From: Rhodoplanes serenus
GTDB taxonomy: Bacteria > Pseudomonadota > Alphaproteobacteria > Rhizobiales > Xanthobacteraceae
NCBI GenBank assembly: GCA_945897515.1
Contig: CAMDFO010000001.1
Span: 1 to 64,000, forward strand
Length of the DNA: 64,000 nucleotides
Direction of reading: 5' to 3'
Shown here: positions 27,237-36,570 of the stretch, piece by piece
How positions within the stretch are numbered: the stretch's first letter is position 1
How the letters are laid out: the number at the start of each line of letters is the position of its first letter
Translations under genes and position numbers: made by a program
The notes under the pieces: model-generated
Told to the model about the DNA's origin: nothing
Seen by the model: only the letters and a program-made list of their open reading frames with translations
Databases searched by the model: none

Positions 27237-29447
27237 CTACGCCGCCTTCTTGCCCGGCGGGAAGCGGCGATAGAACCGGTCGTCGGTCTTTGCCATGTCG
27301 AGCAGCAGCTTGGGGGGCGCAAACCGCGCGCCGTATTTCTTCTCCAGCCGCTGGCACAGCTCGACGAAGCGCTTGCTGCCCATCATGTCGATGTAGCTCA
27401 GCGTCCCACCCGAATACGGCGCGAAACCGAAGCCCAGAATCGATCCGACATCGGCCTCGCGCACATCGGTGACCACGCCCTCCTCCAGAGTGCGCGCCGC
27501 CTCCACCGCCATCACCACAAGGACGCGGTCCTTTAGCTCCTGCACATCGATCGCCTCGACCTGCTCGCGGGTGAGGGTCTTCGGCAGCAGTTCGGAAAGG
27601 CCCGGCCACAGCCGTTTCGGCTTGCCCGGCGTGTAGTCGTAGAAGCCCTTGCCGTTCTTGCGGCCGAGCCGGCTGTGTTTCTCAACCATGTCCTCGAGCA
27701 GCTTCTTCATGCCGGGGTTCACGGCCTGCGGACCGAGATCGGTTTCGGTGGCGCGCACGATTTTCAGACCGAGGTCCAGCGCGGTTTCGTCGTTGAGCGA
27801 GAGCGGCCCGACCGGCATCCCGGCCATACGCGACGCGTTTTCGATCATCGCCGCCGGGATACCCTCCTGCAGCATCAGATGGCCTTCCTGGATGTAATTC
27901 AGCACGCAGCGGTTGGCGTAGAAGCCGCGCGTATCGTTGACCACAATCGGGGTCTTGCGGATGGCGCGCACGAAGTCGAGCGCAGTCGCAAGCGCGGCAT
28001 CGCCGGTCTTCTTGCCGACGATGATCTCGACCAGCATCATGCGATCGACAGGCGAGAAAAAATGAATGCCGATGAATTTCGCCGGGTCTTTCGCGGTTTC
28101 GGCGAGCGACGTGATCGGTAGCGTCGAGGTGTTGGAGCCGAAGATGGCGTCGGGCATGACAGCCTGCGCCTTGGCGGTGGCCTCGGCCTTCACCTTGCGA
28201 TCCTCGAACACCGCCTCGACGATCAGGTCGCAGCCAGCCAGCGCGCTATAGTCAGGCGTCGCCGTGACGCGCGCGAGCAGCGCATCGCGCTGCGCCGCAG
28301 TCGAGCGCCCTTTGTTGACTGCGTCGGTCAGCGATTTGTGGATGTGCGCCTTACCCTTGTCGGCACTCTCCTGATCGCGATCGATCAGCACCACGTCGAT
28401 GCCGGCCTGGGCGCTGACATGGGCGATGCCGGCGCCCATGAAGCCGGCGCCGATGATGCCGATCTTCTTGAGTTGCGTCGGCGGCACGTCGGCCGGCCGC
28501 CGCGCGCCCTTGTTGAGTTCCTGCATCGAGACGAACAGCGAGCGGATCATCGCTGCCGCCTCCGGCGAGCGCAGGACCTTGGCGAAGTAGCGGGACTCCA
28601 CCGTGAGCGCGCGGTCGAACGGCAGCAGCAGACCCTCATAGACCACGCTGAGGATAGCGCGCGCCGCCGGATAATTGTCGTAGGTCTCGCGCCGGTAGAT
28701 CGCGTTGGCCGCCGGGAACGTCATCATGCCGGCCTTGGAATAGACTTGGCCGCCCGGTAGCCGGAAGCCTTCGACGTCCCACGGCGCCTTCGGCTTGCCG
28801 CCGGCCTTGATCCAATCCTTAGCCGCCTTGATCAGTTCGCCCGCGGGCACCACCGCATCCACAAGCTTCATTGCCTTGGCGCGAGCGAGCCGAAGCTGAT
28901 CGCCTTTGAGCAGGAATTGCAGCGCGTCGGCGGGCGCCAGCATGCGCGCGACGCGCGTGGTGCCGCCGGCGCCCGGGAACAGACCGATCTTGACCTCAGG
29001 CAAGCCGAGGCGGGTCTTGTCGTTCTCGGCGGCAACGCGGTGATGGCACGACAGGCACAGCTCGAAGCCGCCGCCAAGCGCGGTGCCGTTGATCGCCGCA
29101 ACCCAGGGTTTGCCTGAGGTTTCCAGCCGCCGGTAGAGCTGCGACAGCTTGCGGCTCTCCGAGAACAGCAGCGTCGCGGCGGCCTCTTCGCCCTCTTTCT
29201 TCGCCATGTCGGCGAAGGCGCGGGTCAGGCCCTCCAGCAGCGTGAGATCGGCGCCGGCGCTGAACGTGTCCTTGCCCGAGGCGATGACCGCGCCCTTGAT
29301 CGCGGCGTCGGCCGCGACCTGCTCGACGATGTTGGACAGTTCCTCGATCACCGACAGGTTGATGACGTTCATCGACTTGTCGGGCATGTCCCAGGTGACG
29401 AGCGCGATCCCGTCGGCATCGATATCGAGCTTGAAATTTTCAGCCAT
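27237..29447 (-). CDS. fadB: Multifunctional fatty-acid oxidation enzyme (enoyl-CoA hydratase / 3-hydroxyacyl-CoA dehydrogenase)
   Basis: 736 residues. The crotonase domain (about 1-200) has the oxyanion loop GKDTFSAGADL and GTALGGGFELCLSCHHRVA. The NAD-binding domain starts near residue 326 with IGIIGAGFMGAGIAHVSA, and the C-terminal 3-HAD domain contains the HFFSPVDRMMLVEI catalytic segment. It catalyses hydration and oxidation in beta-oxidation. The partner thiolase is upstream on the same strand, separated by two cupin genes. The symbol follows function; fadJ-type naming is equally defensible. Confidence 0.94.
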   Translation of the reverse strand: MAENFKLDIDADGIALVTWDMPDKSMNVINLSVIEELSNIVEQVAADAAIKGAVIASGKDTFSAGADLTLLEGLTRAFADMAKKEGEEAAATLLFSESRKLSQLYRRLETSGKPWVAAINGTALGGGFELCLSCHHRVAAENDKTRLGLPEVKIGLFPGAGGTTRVARMLAPADALQFLLKGDQLRLARAKAMKLVDAVVPAGELIKAAKDWIKAGGKPKAPWDVEGFRLPGGQVYSKAGMMTFPAANAIYRRETYDNYPAARAILSVVYEGLLLPFDRALTVESRYFAKVLRSPEAAAMIRSLFVSMQELNKGARRPADVPPTQLKKIGIIGAGFMGAGIAHVSAQAGIDVVLIDRDQESADKGKAHIHKSLTDAVNKGRSTAAQRDALLARVTATPDYSALAGCDLIVEAVFEDRKVKAEATAKAQAVMPDAIFGSNTSTLPITSLAETAKDPAKFIGIHFFSPVDRMMLVEIIVGKKTGDAALATALDFVRAIRKTPIVVNDTRGFYANRCVLNYIQEGHLMLQEGIPAAMIENASRMAGMPVGPLSLNDETALDLGLKIVRATETDLGPQAVNPGMKKLLEDMVEKHSRLGRKNGKGFYDYTPGKPKRLWPGLSELLPKTLTREQVEAIDVQELKDRVLVVMAVEAARTLEEGVVTDVREADVGSILGFGFAPYSGGTLSYIDMMGSKRFVELCQRLEKKYGARFAPPKLLLDMAKTDDRFYRRFPPGKKAA

Positions 29448-29474
29448 CGCGCTCTCCTTGGTATCGCTCGAAGC

Positions 29475-29939
29475 TCATTCCTTGATCGGATCGCCGTTCT
29501 TGCGGAGCCAGCGCCGTGCCTTGTCGTCGCGCTCCATGAAGAAATCGACGTCGGGATAGTGCACGCGCTCGGCTTTCGAACGGGTGCCGACTTCGAGATA
29601 AACCGCATCGCGGTCGGTGCGGTTGAGCAGGCAATGACCGATGCCGCCATTCGCCCGCCAGCCCGCGGCGTCGCCGGGCTTGAGCACGGTCTCGCCATCG
29701 TTCTCGTGCAGCACCAGTTCGCCTTCAAGCACGTAGATGAACTCGTCCTCGGTCTCGTGCCAGTGGCGCAGCGCCGAGGCCGAGTGCGGCTTGATGCGCG
29801 CGATGTTGACGCCGAACTGGGTCAGCCCGACGGCGTCGCCGAGCTTCTGCTTCTCGCGGCCCGCGATCGCGTAGGCGAACTCCTTCGGATAGGACGCGTT
29901 GTTGGTCCACGGCAGCTTGGCGATATCGATCTTCGGCAT
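29475..29939 (-). CDS. Cupin protein, second of a tandem pair
   Basis: 154 residues with a single cupin barrel; metal ligands H59, H61, E65 and H102 are present (HWHETEDEFIYV, then GHCLLNRT). It is about half identical to its upstream neighbour and has the same length and ligand positions, so they arose by tandem duplication. It lies between the thiolase and fadB genes. The activity is unknown. Confidence 0.85.
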   Translation of the reverse strand: MPKIDIAKLPWTNNASYPKEFAYAIAGREKQKLGDAVGLTQFGVNIARIKPHSASALRHWHETEDEFIYVLEGELVLHENDGETVLKPGDAAGWRANGGIGHCLLNRTDRDAVYLEVGTRSKAERVHYPDVDFFMERDDKARRWLRKNGDPIKE

Positions 29940-29953
29940 GTCTCCTGCCCCGG

Positions 29954-30418
29954 CTATTTCGGATACGGCTCGCCCGACTTGCGCCGGTAGACCATGTTTT
30001 GCTCGTCGCGCTCGAAAATCATGTCGATGTCGGGATAGACCACGCGTTCGGATTTATCGCGGGTCCCGACCTCGAGATAGACAGCATCGGCTTTCGTGCG
30101 GTTGATCAGGCAATGGCCGTTGGTCGCGCCGGCCTTCCAGCCGGCGGCATCGCCCGGCTTGAGCACGGTCTCGCCGTCGTCCTCGCACAGCACCAGTTCA
30201 CCCGCGACCACGAAAATGAATTCATCCTCGTTGGCGTGCCAATGGCGCTGCGCCGACCATGCGCCCGGTTTCAAGGTGGTGAGGTTCACGCCGAACTGGT
30301 TGAGCCCGACGGCATTGCCGAGCCGCTTGCGTTCGCGGCCGACCACAGCCTGGTTGAATGGTGCGGGATAGTTGGTGCCGGTCTCGACCTTCAGGCCGGC
30401 GATGTCGATCTTAGGCAT
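29954..30418 (-). CDS. Cupin protein, first of a tandem pair
   Basis: 154 residues, paralogous to the next gene 14 bases downstream. Metal ligands H59, H61, E65 and H102 align exactly (HWHANEDEFIFV, then GHCLINRT), as does the DGETVLKPGDAAGW turn. It begins 7 bases after the thiolase stop, so the four genes thiolase-cupin-cupin-fadB probably form one operon. Cupins of this group are often annotated as sugar-isomerase or redox-sensing; no specific reaction can be given. Confidence 0.85.
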   Translation of the reverse strand: MPKIDIAGLKVETGTNYPAPFNQAVVGRERKRLGNAVGLNQFGVNLTTLKPGAWSAQRHWHANEDEFIFVVAGELVLCEDDGETVLKPGDAAGWKAGATNGHCLINRTKADAVYLEVGTRDKSERVVYPDIDMIFERDEQNMVYRRKSGEPYPK

Positions 30419-30425
30419 GGCGATA

Positions 30426-31634
30426 TCAAACCCGCTCGATGATCGTCGCCGTTCCCATACCGACGCCGATGCACAGCGTCACCAGCGCCGTGTTGAGATT
30501 TCGCCGTTCCAACTCGTCCAGCACGATACCGAGAATCATTGCGCCGGTGGCGCCGAGCGGATGGCCCATCGCGATGGCGCCGCCGTTGACGTTGATCTTG
30601 TCGTGCGGAATGTCGAACGCCTGCATGTAGCGCAGCACGACCGAGGCGAAGGCTTCGTTCAGCTCGAACAGGTCGATGTCGTTCACCGTCATGCCGGCCT
30701 TGCGGAGCACTTTCTCCGTCACCGGCACCGGCCCGGTCAGCATGATCGACGGCTCGGAGCCGATGTTGGCGAACTGCCGGATGCGCGCGCGCGGCTTCAA
30801 CCCGGCAGCCTTGCCGATGTCCTTGTTGCCGATCAGCACGGCAGCCGCGCCGTCCACGATGCCCGACGAATTGCCTGGCGTGTGCACGTGGTTGACCGCC
30901 TCGACCTCCGGGTAGCGCTGGATCGCCACCGCGTCGAAGCCGCCCATCTCGCCCATTTGCACGAATGACGGGTTCAACTGCGCCAGCGTCTGCATGGTCG
31001 TCGTCGGACGCATGTGCTCGTCCTTGTCGAGCAGCGTGATGCCGTTGACATCCTTCACCGCCATCACCGAATTCTTGAAGCGGCCCTCCGCCCAGCTCTG
31101 GCCCGCGCGCTTCTGGCTTTCCACCGCATAGGCGTCGACGTCGTCGCGGGAAAAGCCGTACTTGGTGGCGATCAGATCGGCGGAAATGCCCTGCGGCACG
31201 AAATACGACGGCAGCGCGATCGCCGGATCGACCGGCCAGGCGCCGCCCGCCGCGCCGATGCCGACGCGGCTCATGGATTCGACGCCGCCGCCGATCGCCA
31301 TGTCGTGCTGGCCGGACATCACCTGGGCGGCCGCGAAGTTCACCGCATCGAGCCCCGAGGCGCAGAACCGGTTGATCTGTATCCCCGGAACGCTATCGCC
31401 GTAACCCGCGACGATTGCCGCGACACGCGCGATATCGCCGCCCGCCTCGCCGACCGGATCGACGCAGCCGAGCACCACGTCGTCGACCAGCTTGGGATCG
31501 AGCTTGCTGCGGTCCTTGATGGCGCCGAGCGCCTGGGCCGCGAGGTTGAGCGCGGTCACCTCGTGCAGCGAGCCGTCGGCCTTGCCGCGGCCGCGCGGGG
31601 TGCGCACGTGATCGTAGATGAAGGCGTCGGTCAT
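30426..31634 (-). CDS. fadA: Acetyl-CoA C-acyltransferase (thiolase)
   Basis: 402 residues with the complete thiolase active site: acylated Cys91 ([11 protein letters not shown]), His358 ([14 protein letters not shown]) and the second Cys388 (LCIGVGMG). It cleaves 3-ketoacyl-CoA in beta-oxidation. The operon context with fadB supports the degradative role over a biosynthetic one. A REP-like hairpin separates it from the acyl-CoA dehydrogenase gene upstream. Confidence 0.94.
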   Translation of the reverse strand: MTDAFIYDHVRTPRGRGKADGSLHEVTALNLAAQALGAIKDRSKLDPKLVDDVVLGCVDPVGEAGGDIARVAAIVAGYGDSVPGIQINRFCASGLDAVNFAAAQVMSGQHDMAIGGGVESMSRVGIGAAGGAWPVDPAIALPSYFVPQGISADLIATKYGFSRDDVDAYAVESQKRAGQSWAEGRFKNSVMAVKDVNGITLLDKDEHMRPTTTMQTLAQLNPSFVQMGEMGGFDAVAIQRYPEVEAVNHVHTPGNSSGIVDGAAAVLIGNKDIGKAAGLKPRARIRQFANIGSEPSIMLTGPVPVTEKVLRKAGMTVNDIDLFELNEAFASVVLRYMQAFDIPHDKINVNGGAIAMGHPLGATGAMILGIVLDELERRNLNTALVTLCIGVGMGTATIIERV

Positions 31635-31676
31635 GGGTCTCTCTCCAAACGTTCCGCTCTCGCCGCGCCCGTCGCT

Positions 31677-31756
31677 GTCGTCCCCGCGAAGGCGGCGACC
31701 CGGTAACCGCTAATCGAGGTTATTGCACCATGGATCCCCGCCTTCGCGGGGATGAC
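31677..31756. repeat. REP-like inverted repeat between the acyl-CoA dehydrogenase and thiolase genes
   Basis: Arms at 31677-31694 (GTCGTCCCCGCGAAGGCG) and 31739-31756 are reverse complements with one mismatch, about 44 bases apart. From memory the GTCATCCCCGCGAAGGCGGGG family is widespread in proteobacterial genomes. As RNA it would be a stable stem-loop just after the dehydrogenase stop. Confidence 0.8.
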
Positions 31757-31767
31757 AACCGTGAAAG

Positions 31768-32925
31768 CTACAAACTCCGCGCGATCACAAGCTTCATGAT
31801 CTCGTTGGTTCCGGCGTAAATACGCATCACGCGGGCATCGCGGTAGAGCCGCGATATCGGATATTCGTCCATATAGCCATAGCCGCCGAACAATTGCAGG
31901 CAACGATCGGCCACCTTGCCGAGCAGGTCGGTGGCCCAGGTCTTCGCCATCGACGCCGTGACGGTGTCGAGTTCACCTTTGACGTGCCGTTCGATGCAGT
32001 GATCGATGAACACATGGCCTACCGTCACCTCGGTCTTGCAGTCGGCGAGCTCGAACTGGGTGTTCTGGAACTCGATGATCTTCTTGCCGAAGGCGTCGCG
32101 CTGCTTGACGTAGTCGATGGTCAGCGCCAGCGCGCGCTCGCACATGGCGATGGCATGCAGCGCCACGATCAGGCGCTCCTGCGGCAGCTCCTGCATGAGC
32201 TGGGCGAAGCCCTGGCCTTCCTCGGTACCGAGCAGACTCTCCGCCGGCAGCTTCACATCCTCGAAGAACAGCTCCGACGTATCGGCGGAATCCATGCCGA
32301 GTTTCTTAAGCTTGCGGCCGCGGCGGAAGCCCTGCGCGCCGTCGGTCTCGACCACCATGAGCGAGATGCCCTTGGCGCGCTCCTTGGGATCGGTCTTGGC
32401 GACGACGATGATCAGATTGGCGTGCTGGCCGTTGGTGATGAAGGTCTTGGCGCCGTTAAGGACATAGCCGTTGCCCTTCTTCACGGCGGTGGTGCGCACG
32501 CCCTGCAGGTCGGAGCCGGTGCCGGGCTCGCTCATGGCGATGGCGCCGACCAGTTCTCCGGTCGCAAGCTTCGGCAGCCAGCGCTTCTTCTGCTCCTCGG
32601 TGCCGTAGCGCAGGATATAGGGCGCCACGATCCCGGAGTGCAGCGGCGCGCCGAACGTGTCGAATCCGGCGAGACTGTATTCCCGGTTGATGATCGCTTC
32701 ATGCGCGAACGTGCCCCCCGCGCCGCCGTATTCCTCCGGCATCGAGGCACAAAGCAGGCCGGCCTGCCCGGCCTTGGTCCAGACCTCGCGCGGATACAGG
32801 TGATCCTCGTGCCACTTGTCCAGGTGCGGCACGAACTCACCGTGCATGAAACGCCGCGCCTGCTCCTCGAGCATCACGAGGTCTTCGGTCATCCAGGCGG
32901 GGCGCGGGACGGTGATGGCGTTCAT
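31768..32925 (-). CDS. Acyl-CoA dehydrogenase
   Basis: 385 residues from ATG 32925 (the frame is open upstream, but coding starts here). FAD-binding landmarks are AIAMSEPGTGSDLQGVRTTA and the C-terminal QLFGGYGYMDEYPISRLYRDARV. The usual C-terminal base position reads IYAGT rather than IYEGT, while a glutamate is present in helix G (ELPQERLIVAL), the arrangement of long-chain and isovaleryl-type enzymes. It feeds the thiolase/fadB operon downstream. Confidence 0.93.
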   Translation of the reverse strand: MNAITVPRPAWMTEDLVMLEEQARRFMHGEFVPHLDKWHEDHLYPREVWTKAGQAGLLCASMPEEYGGAGGTFAHEAIINREYSLAGFDTFGAPLHSGIVAPYILRYGTEEQKKRWLPKLATGELVGAIAMSEPGTGSDLQGVRTTAVKKGNGYVLNGAKTFITNGQHANLIIVVAKTDPKERAKGISLMVVETDGAQGFRRGRKLKKLGMDSADTSELFFEDVKLPAESLLGTEEGQGFAQLMQELPQERLIVALHAIAMCERALALTIDYVKQRDAFGKKIIEFQNTQFELADCKTEVTVGHVFIDHCIERHVKGELDTVTASMAKTWATDLLGKVADRCLQLFGGYGYMDEYPISRLYRDARVMRIYAGTNEIMKLVIARSL

Positions 32926-33066
32926 TGCGGTCTCTTGGGCAAATCTTCGCGGGCTCTTGCGGGGAATCGCGGTGTTACACCATACTCGCGCCCCGCCCGC
33001 CACGCGAGACCGCTGCCCTTGGCAACCGCGCCACAAACCAGCCTGTCCGGCGGAACATACCCGTCA

Positions 33067-33630
33067 TTGCGGTTCACGAAATCGCCGCCGGACGTCATCC
33101 GCTCGGTCCGCCAGCGCTGGCTGCTGAGCCAATGGAACCGTCTGCGCGGAGCACGGGTCATGCCGGCGTCGAAGGATCTGGACGTCGAAGAACTGGCCCG
33201 AATGGTCGACAGCCTGATGTTCTGCGACGTCATTGGCGACGCCAAAGACATGCGCTTCCTGATTCGCTATCGCGGCCAGCGCATCCTCGAAACCTACGGC
33301 GAGTGCGACGGCAAGTATCTCGACGACACGCTGCCGGCGATCTCGCGCGACGCCACGCTATCGGCTTACCGCCATGTGGCCGGCACCGCGCAACCGGTCT
33401 ACACCGTGGCACAGACGCGGGATCGTGCCGGCAAGCCGGTCGATTTCGAGCGGCTTCTGCTGCCGTTCAGCCGCGACGGCGCGGAGACCGATCGCATCCT
33501 GTCCGCGCTTGAATGGGTGAGCATCGAGGGCGGCTTCGAAAGCCGGGAACTGCTCCGATCCCAGGCGGTCGCCCCGGCCTATTCGATATGTGCCACCATC
33601 GAGCGCATCGCGGTCGACACCACCACTTGA
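33067..33630 (+). CDS. PAS_5-type PAS domain protein
   Basis: About 187 residues if read from TTG 33067. The family's opening (a tryptophan-rich segment before MPASKDLDVEELARMVDSLM) continues upstream of the only ATG (33160), so the earlier start is preferred. The PAS core includes FCDVIGDAKDMRFLIRYRG, then LPFSRDGAETDRILSALEW near the C-terminus. Such single-domain PAS proteins are common in this group and have no known output domain. It is divergent from the acyl-CoA dehydrogenase gene. Confidence 0.7.
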   Translation: MRFTKSPPDVIRSVRQRWLLSQWNRLRGARVMPASKDLDVEELARMVDSLMFCDVIGDAKDMRFLIRYRGQRILETYGECDGKYLDDTLPAISRDATLSAYRHVAGTAQPVYTVAQTRDRAGKPVDFERLLLPFSRDGAETDRILSALEWVSIEGGFESRELLRSQAVAPAYSICATIERIAVDTTT

Positions 33631-33702
33631 TCGGTCTCCATACGGCATGATCGCGGAACGCGATCCCCCACCGCGCGTTACCTCCAAAACCAGGAGGTTC
33701 CG

Positions 33703-34002
33703 ATGACCGATCGCTTTCCTGAAGACCGTCACCCGCTCGACGAACCACCGAGGCGCTTGCGCCAAGGCCGGCGCATCACCAGCACACAGGTCGTGGCGCT
33801 GACACTGCTGCTTGCAGTGATTGCGGGCTCGGTCGCCCTCTACAGCTACCAGGGCTCGGAGAAAATGGACAACACCGCGAAAATCGAAGGAAGCGCTACG
33901 ACCGGTTCAGGCGGTGGCGGTCAATCGAACTCGCCCCCTGCTCCGCCGCGCATCACGGATTCCAATGTTCCACCCGCCTCCGCCCCGTCACCGCAACGGT
34001 AG
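33703..34002 (+). CDS. Small single-pass membrane protein
   Basis: 99 residues: a charged, Arg-rich N-terminus, one membrane helix (about 29-48, VVALTLLLAVIAGSVALYSY), and a Gly/Ser/Pro-rich, probably disordered periplasmic tail. A GGAGG site is close upstream of the ATG. Codon use matches the neighbours. No family is recognised. It ends before a strong bidirectional terminator. Confidence 0.65.
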   Translation: MTDRFPEDRHPLDEPPRRLRQGRRITSTQVVALTLLLAVIAGSVALYSYQGSEKMDNTAKIEGSATTGSGGGGQSNSPPAPPRITDSNVPPASAPSPQR

Positions 34003-34032
34003 TTGCCGGACTGATTGAGCCATCAGGCAATA

Positions 34033-34065
34033 AAGAAGCCCCGGCAACCAGCCGGGGCTTCTTTT
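34033..34065. terminator. Bidirectional rho-independent terminator
   Basis: A perfect 11-bp stem (34035-34045 with 34051-34061) around a 5-base loop is flanked by AAA on the left and TTTT on the right, so it can end transcription from both sides. It lies between two convergent genes. Confidence 0.88.
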
Positions 34066-34088
34066 CGATCGCATAGTTGCATCACACA

Positions 34089-34946
34089 TCATTTCCGATA
34101 GGTCAGACGAGACAGGCCGAGGATGGCCTGCCGCGCCAACTCCCATTCGATCAACAGCGCTGCCAATCCGATCGGCCAGTAGAGCGCGTGCAGCACTCCG
34201 GCATCGGTGCGGATGAAGCTGAGCGTCAGTGAGAACAGCAGCAGGAATCCCATCGCCACCACGGGTCCGATCAGCGCCGAGAGGCGAAACTCGCCGAAAT
34301 CGACGCGGCGCTCGTTCACCGCCCAGTGCAGAACGAACAGCGGAACCAGCGGCAGCGCGCTGAGCCGCCCGACCAGCGAATGCGCGTCGCGCCAGACATA
34401 GGCCGCCAACGACACGATCAGCAGCGAGACGAAGAACAGGAAAATGCGTTGGCGGCGATCCCGCAGGAAATTCAGCGCCGTCACCTGACGTTCGGGGAGC
34501 GCCGGCATAGCCACGCCGGCGGCGCGCAACCGCAGAAACGCCCAGACGGCCACGACGACGATCACGATCGCCACCGCCGCAGCCACGGTCCAGCGATGCG
34601 GCCGCGCCGCGTCCGATTCCAGCAGCACCGCTAGGCTCGCCCATATCGCCAGGCACAGAACGATGGCGAGCCCTTGCCGATCCGCGAGTCGGCGGCGCAA
34701 CGCAATGAAGATCGTTGCCAGAAGACCGTTGAGGAACATCAACGGAAAGATCGCCACCACCATTTCGCTTACGATCTTGTCGGTCACGGTCAGCAGCACG
34801 ACGCCGTTGACCGCCGGGAACGTCAGCGTGATGCCAACGGCGCGTTGATCCACGGCGCGCACCGCCCAGAGAACCCAGACGAAGGCAAGCGTCCCCAGGA
34901 TGAGCTTCAGGATCAGGGCGACCAGATCGCCAGACAAAACCGACAT
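34089..34946 (-). CDS. Hypothetical polytopic membrane protein
   Basis: 285 residues with about eight hydrophobic segments and short, Arg-rich loops. No catalytic motif is seen. One stretch (ALPERQVTALNFLRDRRQRI) is the only sizeable soluble loop, in the middle of the protein. The family is not recognised; it may be a conserved rhizobial membrane protein. Confidence 0.65.
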   Translation of the reverse strand: MSVLSGDLVALILKLILGTLAFVWVLWAVRAVDQRAVGITLTFPAVNGVVLLTVTDKIVSEMVVAIFPLMFLNGLLATIFIALRRRLADRQGLAIVLCLAIWASLAVLLESDAARPHRWTVAAAVAIVIVVVAVWAFLRLRAAGVAMPALPERQVTALNFLRDRRQRIFLFFVSLLIVSLAAYVWRDAHSLVGRLSALPLVPLFVLHWAVNERRVDFGEFRLSALIGPVVAMGFLLLFSLTLSFIRTDAGVLHALYWPIGLAALLIEWELARQAILGLSRLTYRK

Positions 34947-35092
34947 CGCGTGCGGGGCCTATGTGAATGCGATCGGTTGGGACAAGGCGACAACGACAAG
35001 CTTACCGCAATCGGCCAATGCGGCCTAGAACGGCGCGGCGACGGGCTCCATAATGCTGAAAAGCAACAGGGTCTCAAACAAAGGGTTCAATC

Positions 35093-35515
35093 ATGGCCGA
35101 TACGGTTGCATCGCTGAAGCTTACGTCCGACGGTGCGATGAAGCTGCTCCACGCTGCGATGGCAAAGGCAAAAGAGATGGGCGTGCCGCAGTGCATCGCG
35201 GTGGTCGATGCGGGCGGACAGTTGCTCGCTTTCAGCCGGATGGACGGGGCATTCGCGCTGTCCATTGACACCGCTCTGATGAAGGCGATGACGGCCGCGT
35301 CCTACGGCGTGCCGACCGGCGACATCGCGGCCGGCATCGACATCAAACTGGCGATCGCGACGCAAGGAAAGCGCATCAACCTGCCCGGCGGCCTGCCGGT
35401 GATCGTCGACGGCCACGTCATCGGAGCGATCGGCGTCGGCTCGGGCACCGGCGAGCAGGACAAGCAGGTCGCGAATGCGGCGCTCGGCTCGCTCGCGGGG
35501 GCGAAGCGGTTTTAG
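35093..35515 (+). CDS. GlcG/HbpS family heme-binding-like protein
   Basis: 140 residues, the size of a single GlcG/HbpS domain. Diagnostic pieces are MGVPQCIAVVDAGGQLLAFSRMD near residue 28 and the glycine-rich LPGGLPVIVDGHVIGAIGVGSG near residue 104. No signal peptide is present, so it is cytosolic, unlike secreted HbpS. In glycolate and diol clusters GlcG has an unclear accessory role; no such cluster is here. Confidence 0.88.
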   Translation: MADTVASLKLTSDGAMKLLHAAMAKAKEMGVPQCIAVVDAGGQLLAFSRMDGAFALSIDTALMKAMTAASYGVPTGDIAAGIDIKLAIATQGKRINLPGGLPVIVDGHVIGAIGVGSGTGEQDKQVANAALGSLAGAKRF

Positions 35516-35529
35516 CAGGTTCTCTGGTT

Positions 35530-35569
35530 GTCATTCCGGGGCGTGCGAAAGCGCGAGCCCCGGAATGAC
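35530..35569. repeat. Palindromic intergenic repeat
   Basis: GTCATTCCGGGGC (35530-35542) pairs perfectly with GCCCCGGAATGAC (35557-35569); the loop is 14 bases and contains GCG/CGC pairs. It lies between two convergent genes and may act as a terminator. From memory it is a very common repeat in Bradyrhizobium-like genomes. Confidence 0.8.
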
Positions 35570-35577
35570 GGAAGGGA

Positions 35578-36468
35578 TCAACCGCCCTCGCCGTCGTACA
35601 CGAAGCGGTACGCGCTGCCATCACGCTCGATCCGGCCGCCGGTCGGCGCCGGGAAATGGCACGGGAAAACCAGCCGCCCGCTGTTGGCGTTCTCCTTCAG
35701 GAAATTCAGCCGGGTCCGGCGCGCTTCGTCCGGATCGACGCAGAATCGCGTGCTCCATTCCGGGTAGCGAACCTGCAACGGGTGATGCATGAGGTCGGCG
35801 GTGAGCAGCGCCTCGTGCCCGGGCGAACCGAGCCGGAGCATCTTCTGGCCGGGCGTGTGGCCGTGCGCCGGCTCGATGGAAATATCGCTCTTGAGCGCGT
35901 GATGGTCGCCGATCATGTCGGCCTGCCCGCTTTCGATGATCGGCAGCACGCTGTCGGTGATGAAGTCGCCGGTGCGTTGCAGCGCCGCGGGGCCGGCGTT
36001 GCGCCAATAGTCCCATTCGCGCTGCGCAATCAGGTAGCGCGCGTTTGGAAACGTCGGAACCCAGCGGCCGTTCTCCAGTCGCGTGTTCCAGCCGACGTGA
36101 TCGACATGTAGATGCGTGCAGAGCACGATGTCGATATCTTCAGGACCGACGCCGGTTGCACGCAATGTGTCGAGCCAGGGGCCGTTCTGGCGGTGGAAAT
36201 GCGGACGCATGCGGTCCTTGCCGTTGCCGCCGCAGCAGTCGACCAGCACGTTGAGCCCGGCCTGCCGGATCAGGAAGCTCTGGATCGTGAGTACCAGAAG
36301 CCCGCTCGCCGCGTCCTGGAAGCGCGGCACCAGCCAGTCGCGGTTGGCGTCGAGATGGGCCTGCGTGCAGTCGCCGAAGATCTCGAACGGCGGCATGATC
36401 GCGCCTTCGGATTCGACGACGCGATGCAGGGACGATGCACCGATGGTCCAGTGGTGTTGGGATGACAT
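35578..36468 (-). CDS. MBL-fold metallohydrolase
   Basis: 296 residues from ATG 36468; ATG 36486 would add six residues outside the fold. The metal motif HxHxDH is THLHVDHVGWN (H119, H121, D123, H124), with the third histidine in PAHGHTPGQ. The overall layout resembles quorum-quenching lactonase-like and alkylsulfatase-unrelated MBL proteins that are abundant in rhizobia. The substrate is unknown. Confidence 0.85.
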   Translation of the reverse strand: MSSQHHWTIGASSLHRVVESEGAIMPPFEIFGDCTQAHLDANRDWLVPRFQDAASGLLVLTIQSFLIRQAGLNVLVDCCGGNGKDRMRPHFHRQNGPWLDTLRATGVGPEDIDIVLCTHLHVDHVGWNTRLENGRWVPTFPNARYLIAQREWDYWRNAGPAALQRTGDFITDSVLPIIESGQADMIGDHHALKSDISIEPAHGHTPGQKMLRLGSPGHEALLTADLMHHPLQVRYPEWSTRFCVDPDEARRTRLNFLKENANSGRLVFPCHFPAPTGGRIERDGSAYRFVYDGEGG

Positions 36469-36570
36469 GGAGACTCGCTGCGGCATGCGGGAGCCTGCAG
36501 CCTAGAATGTCTCCGGCGGCAATTCCACCGGACCTGCCGTAACGTTGCGAGACTTGGCCCGCGCGCGCCG

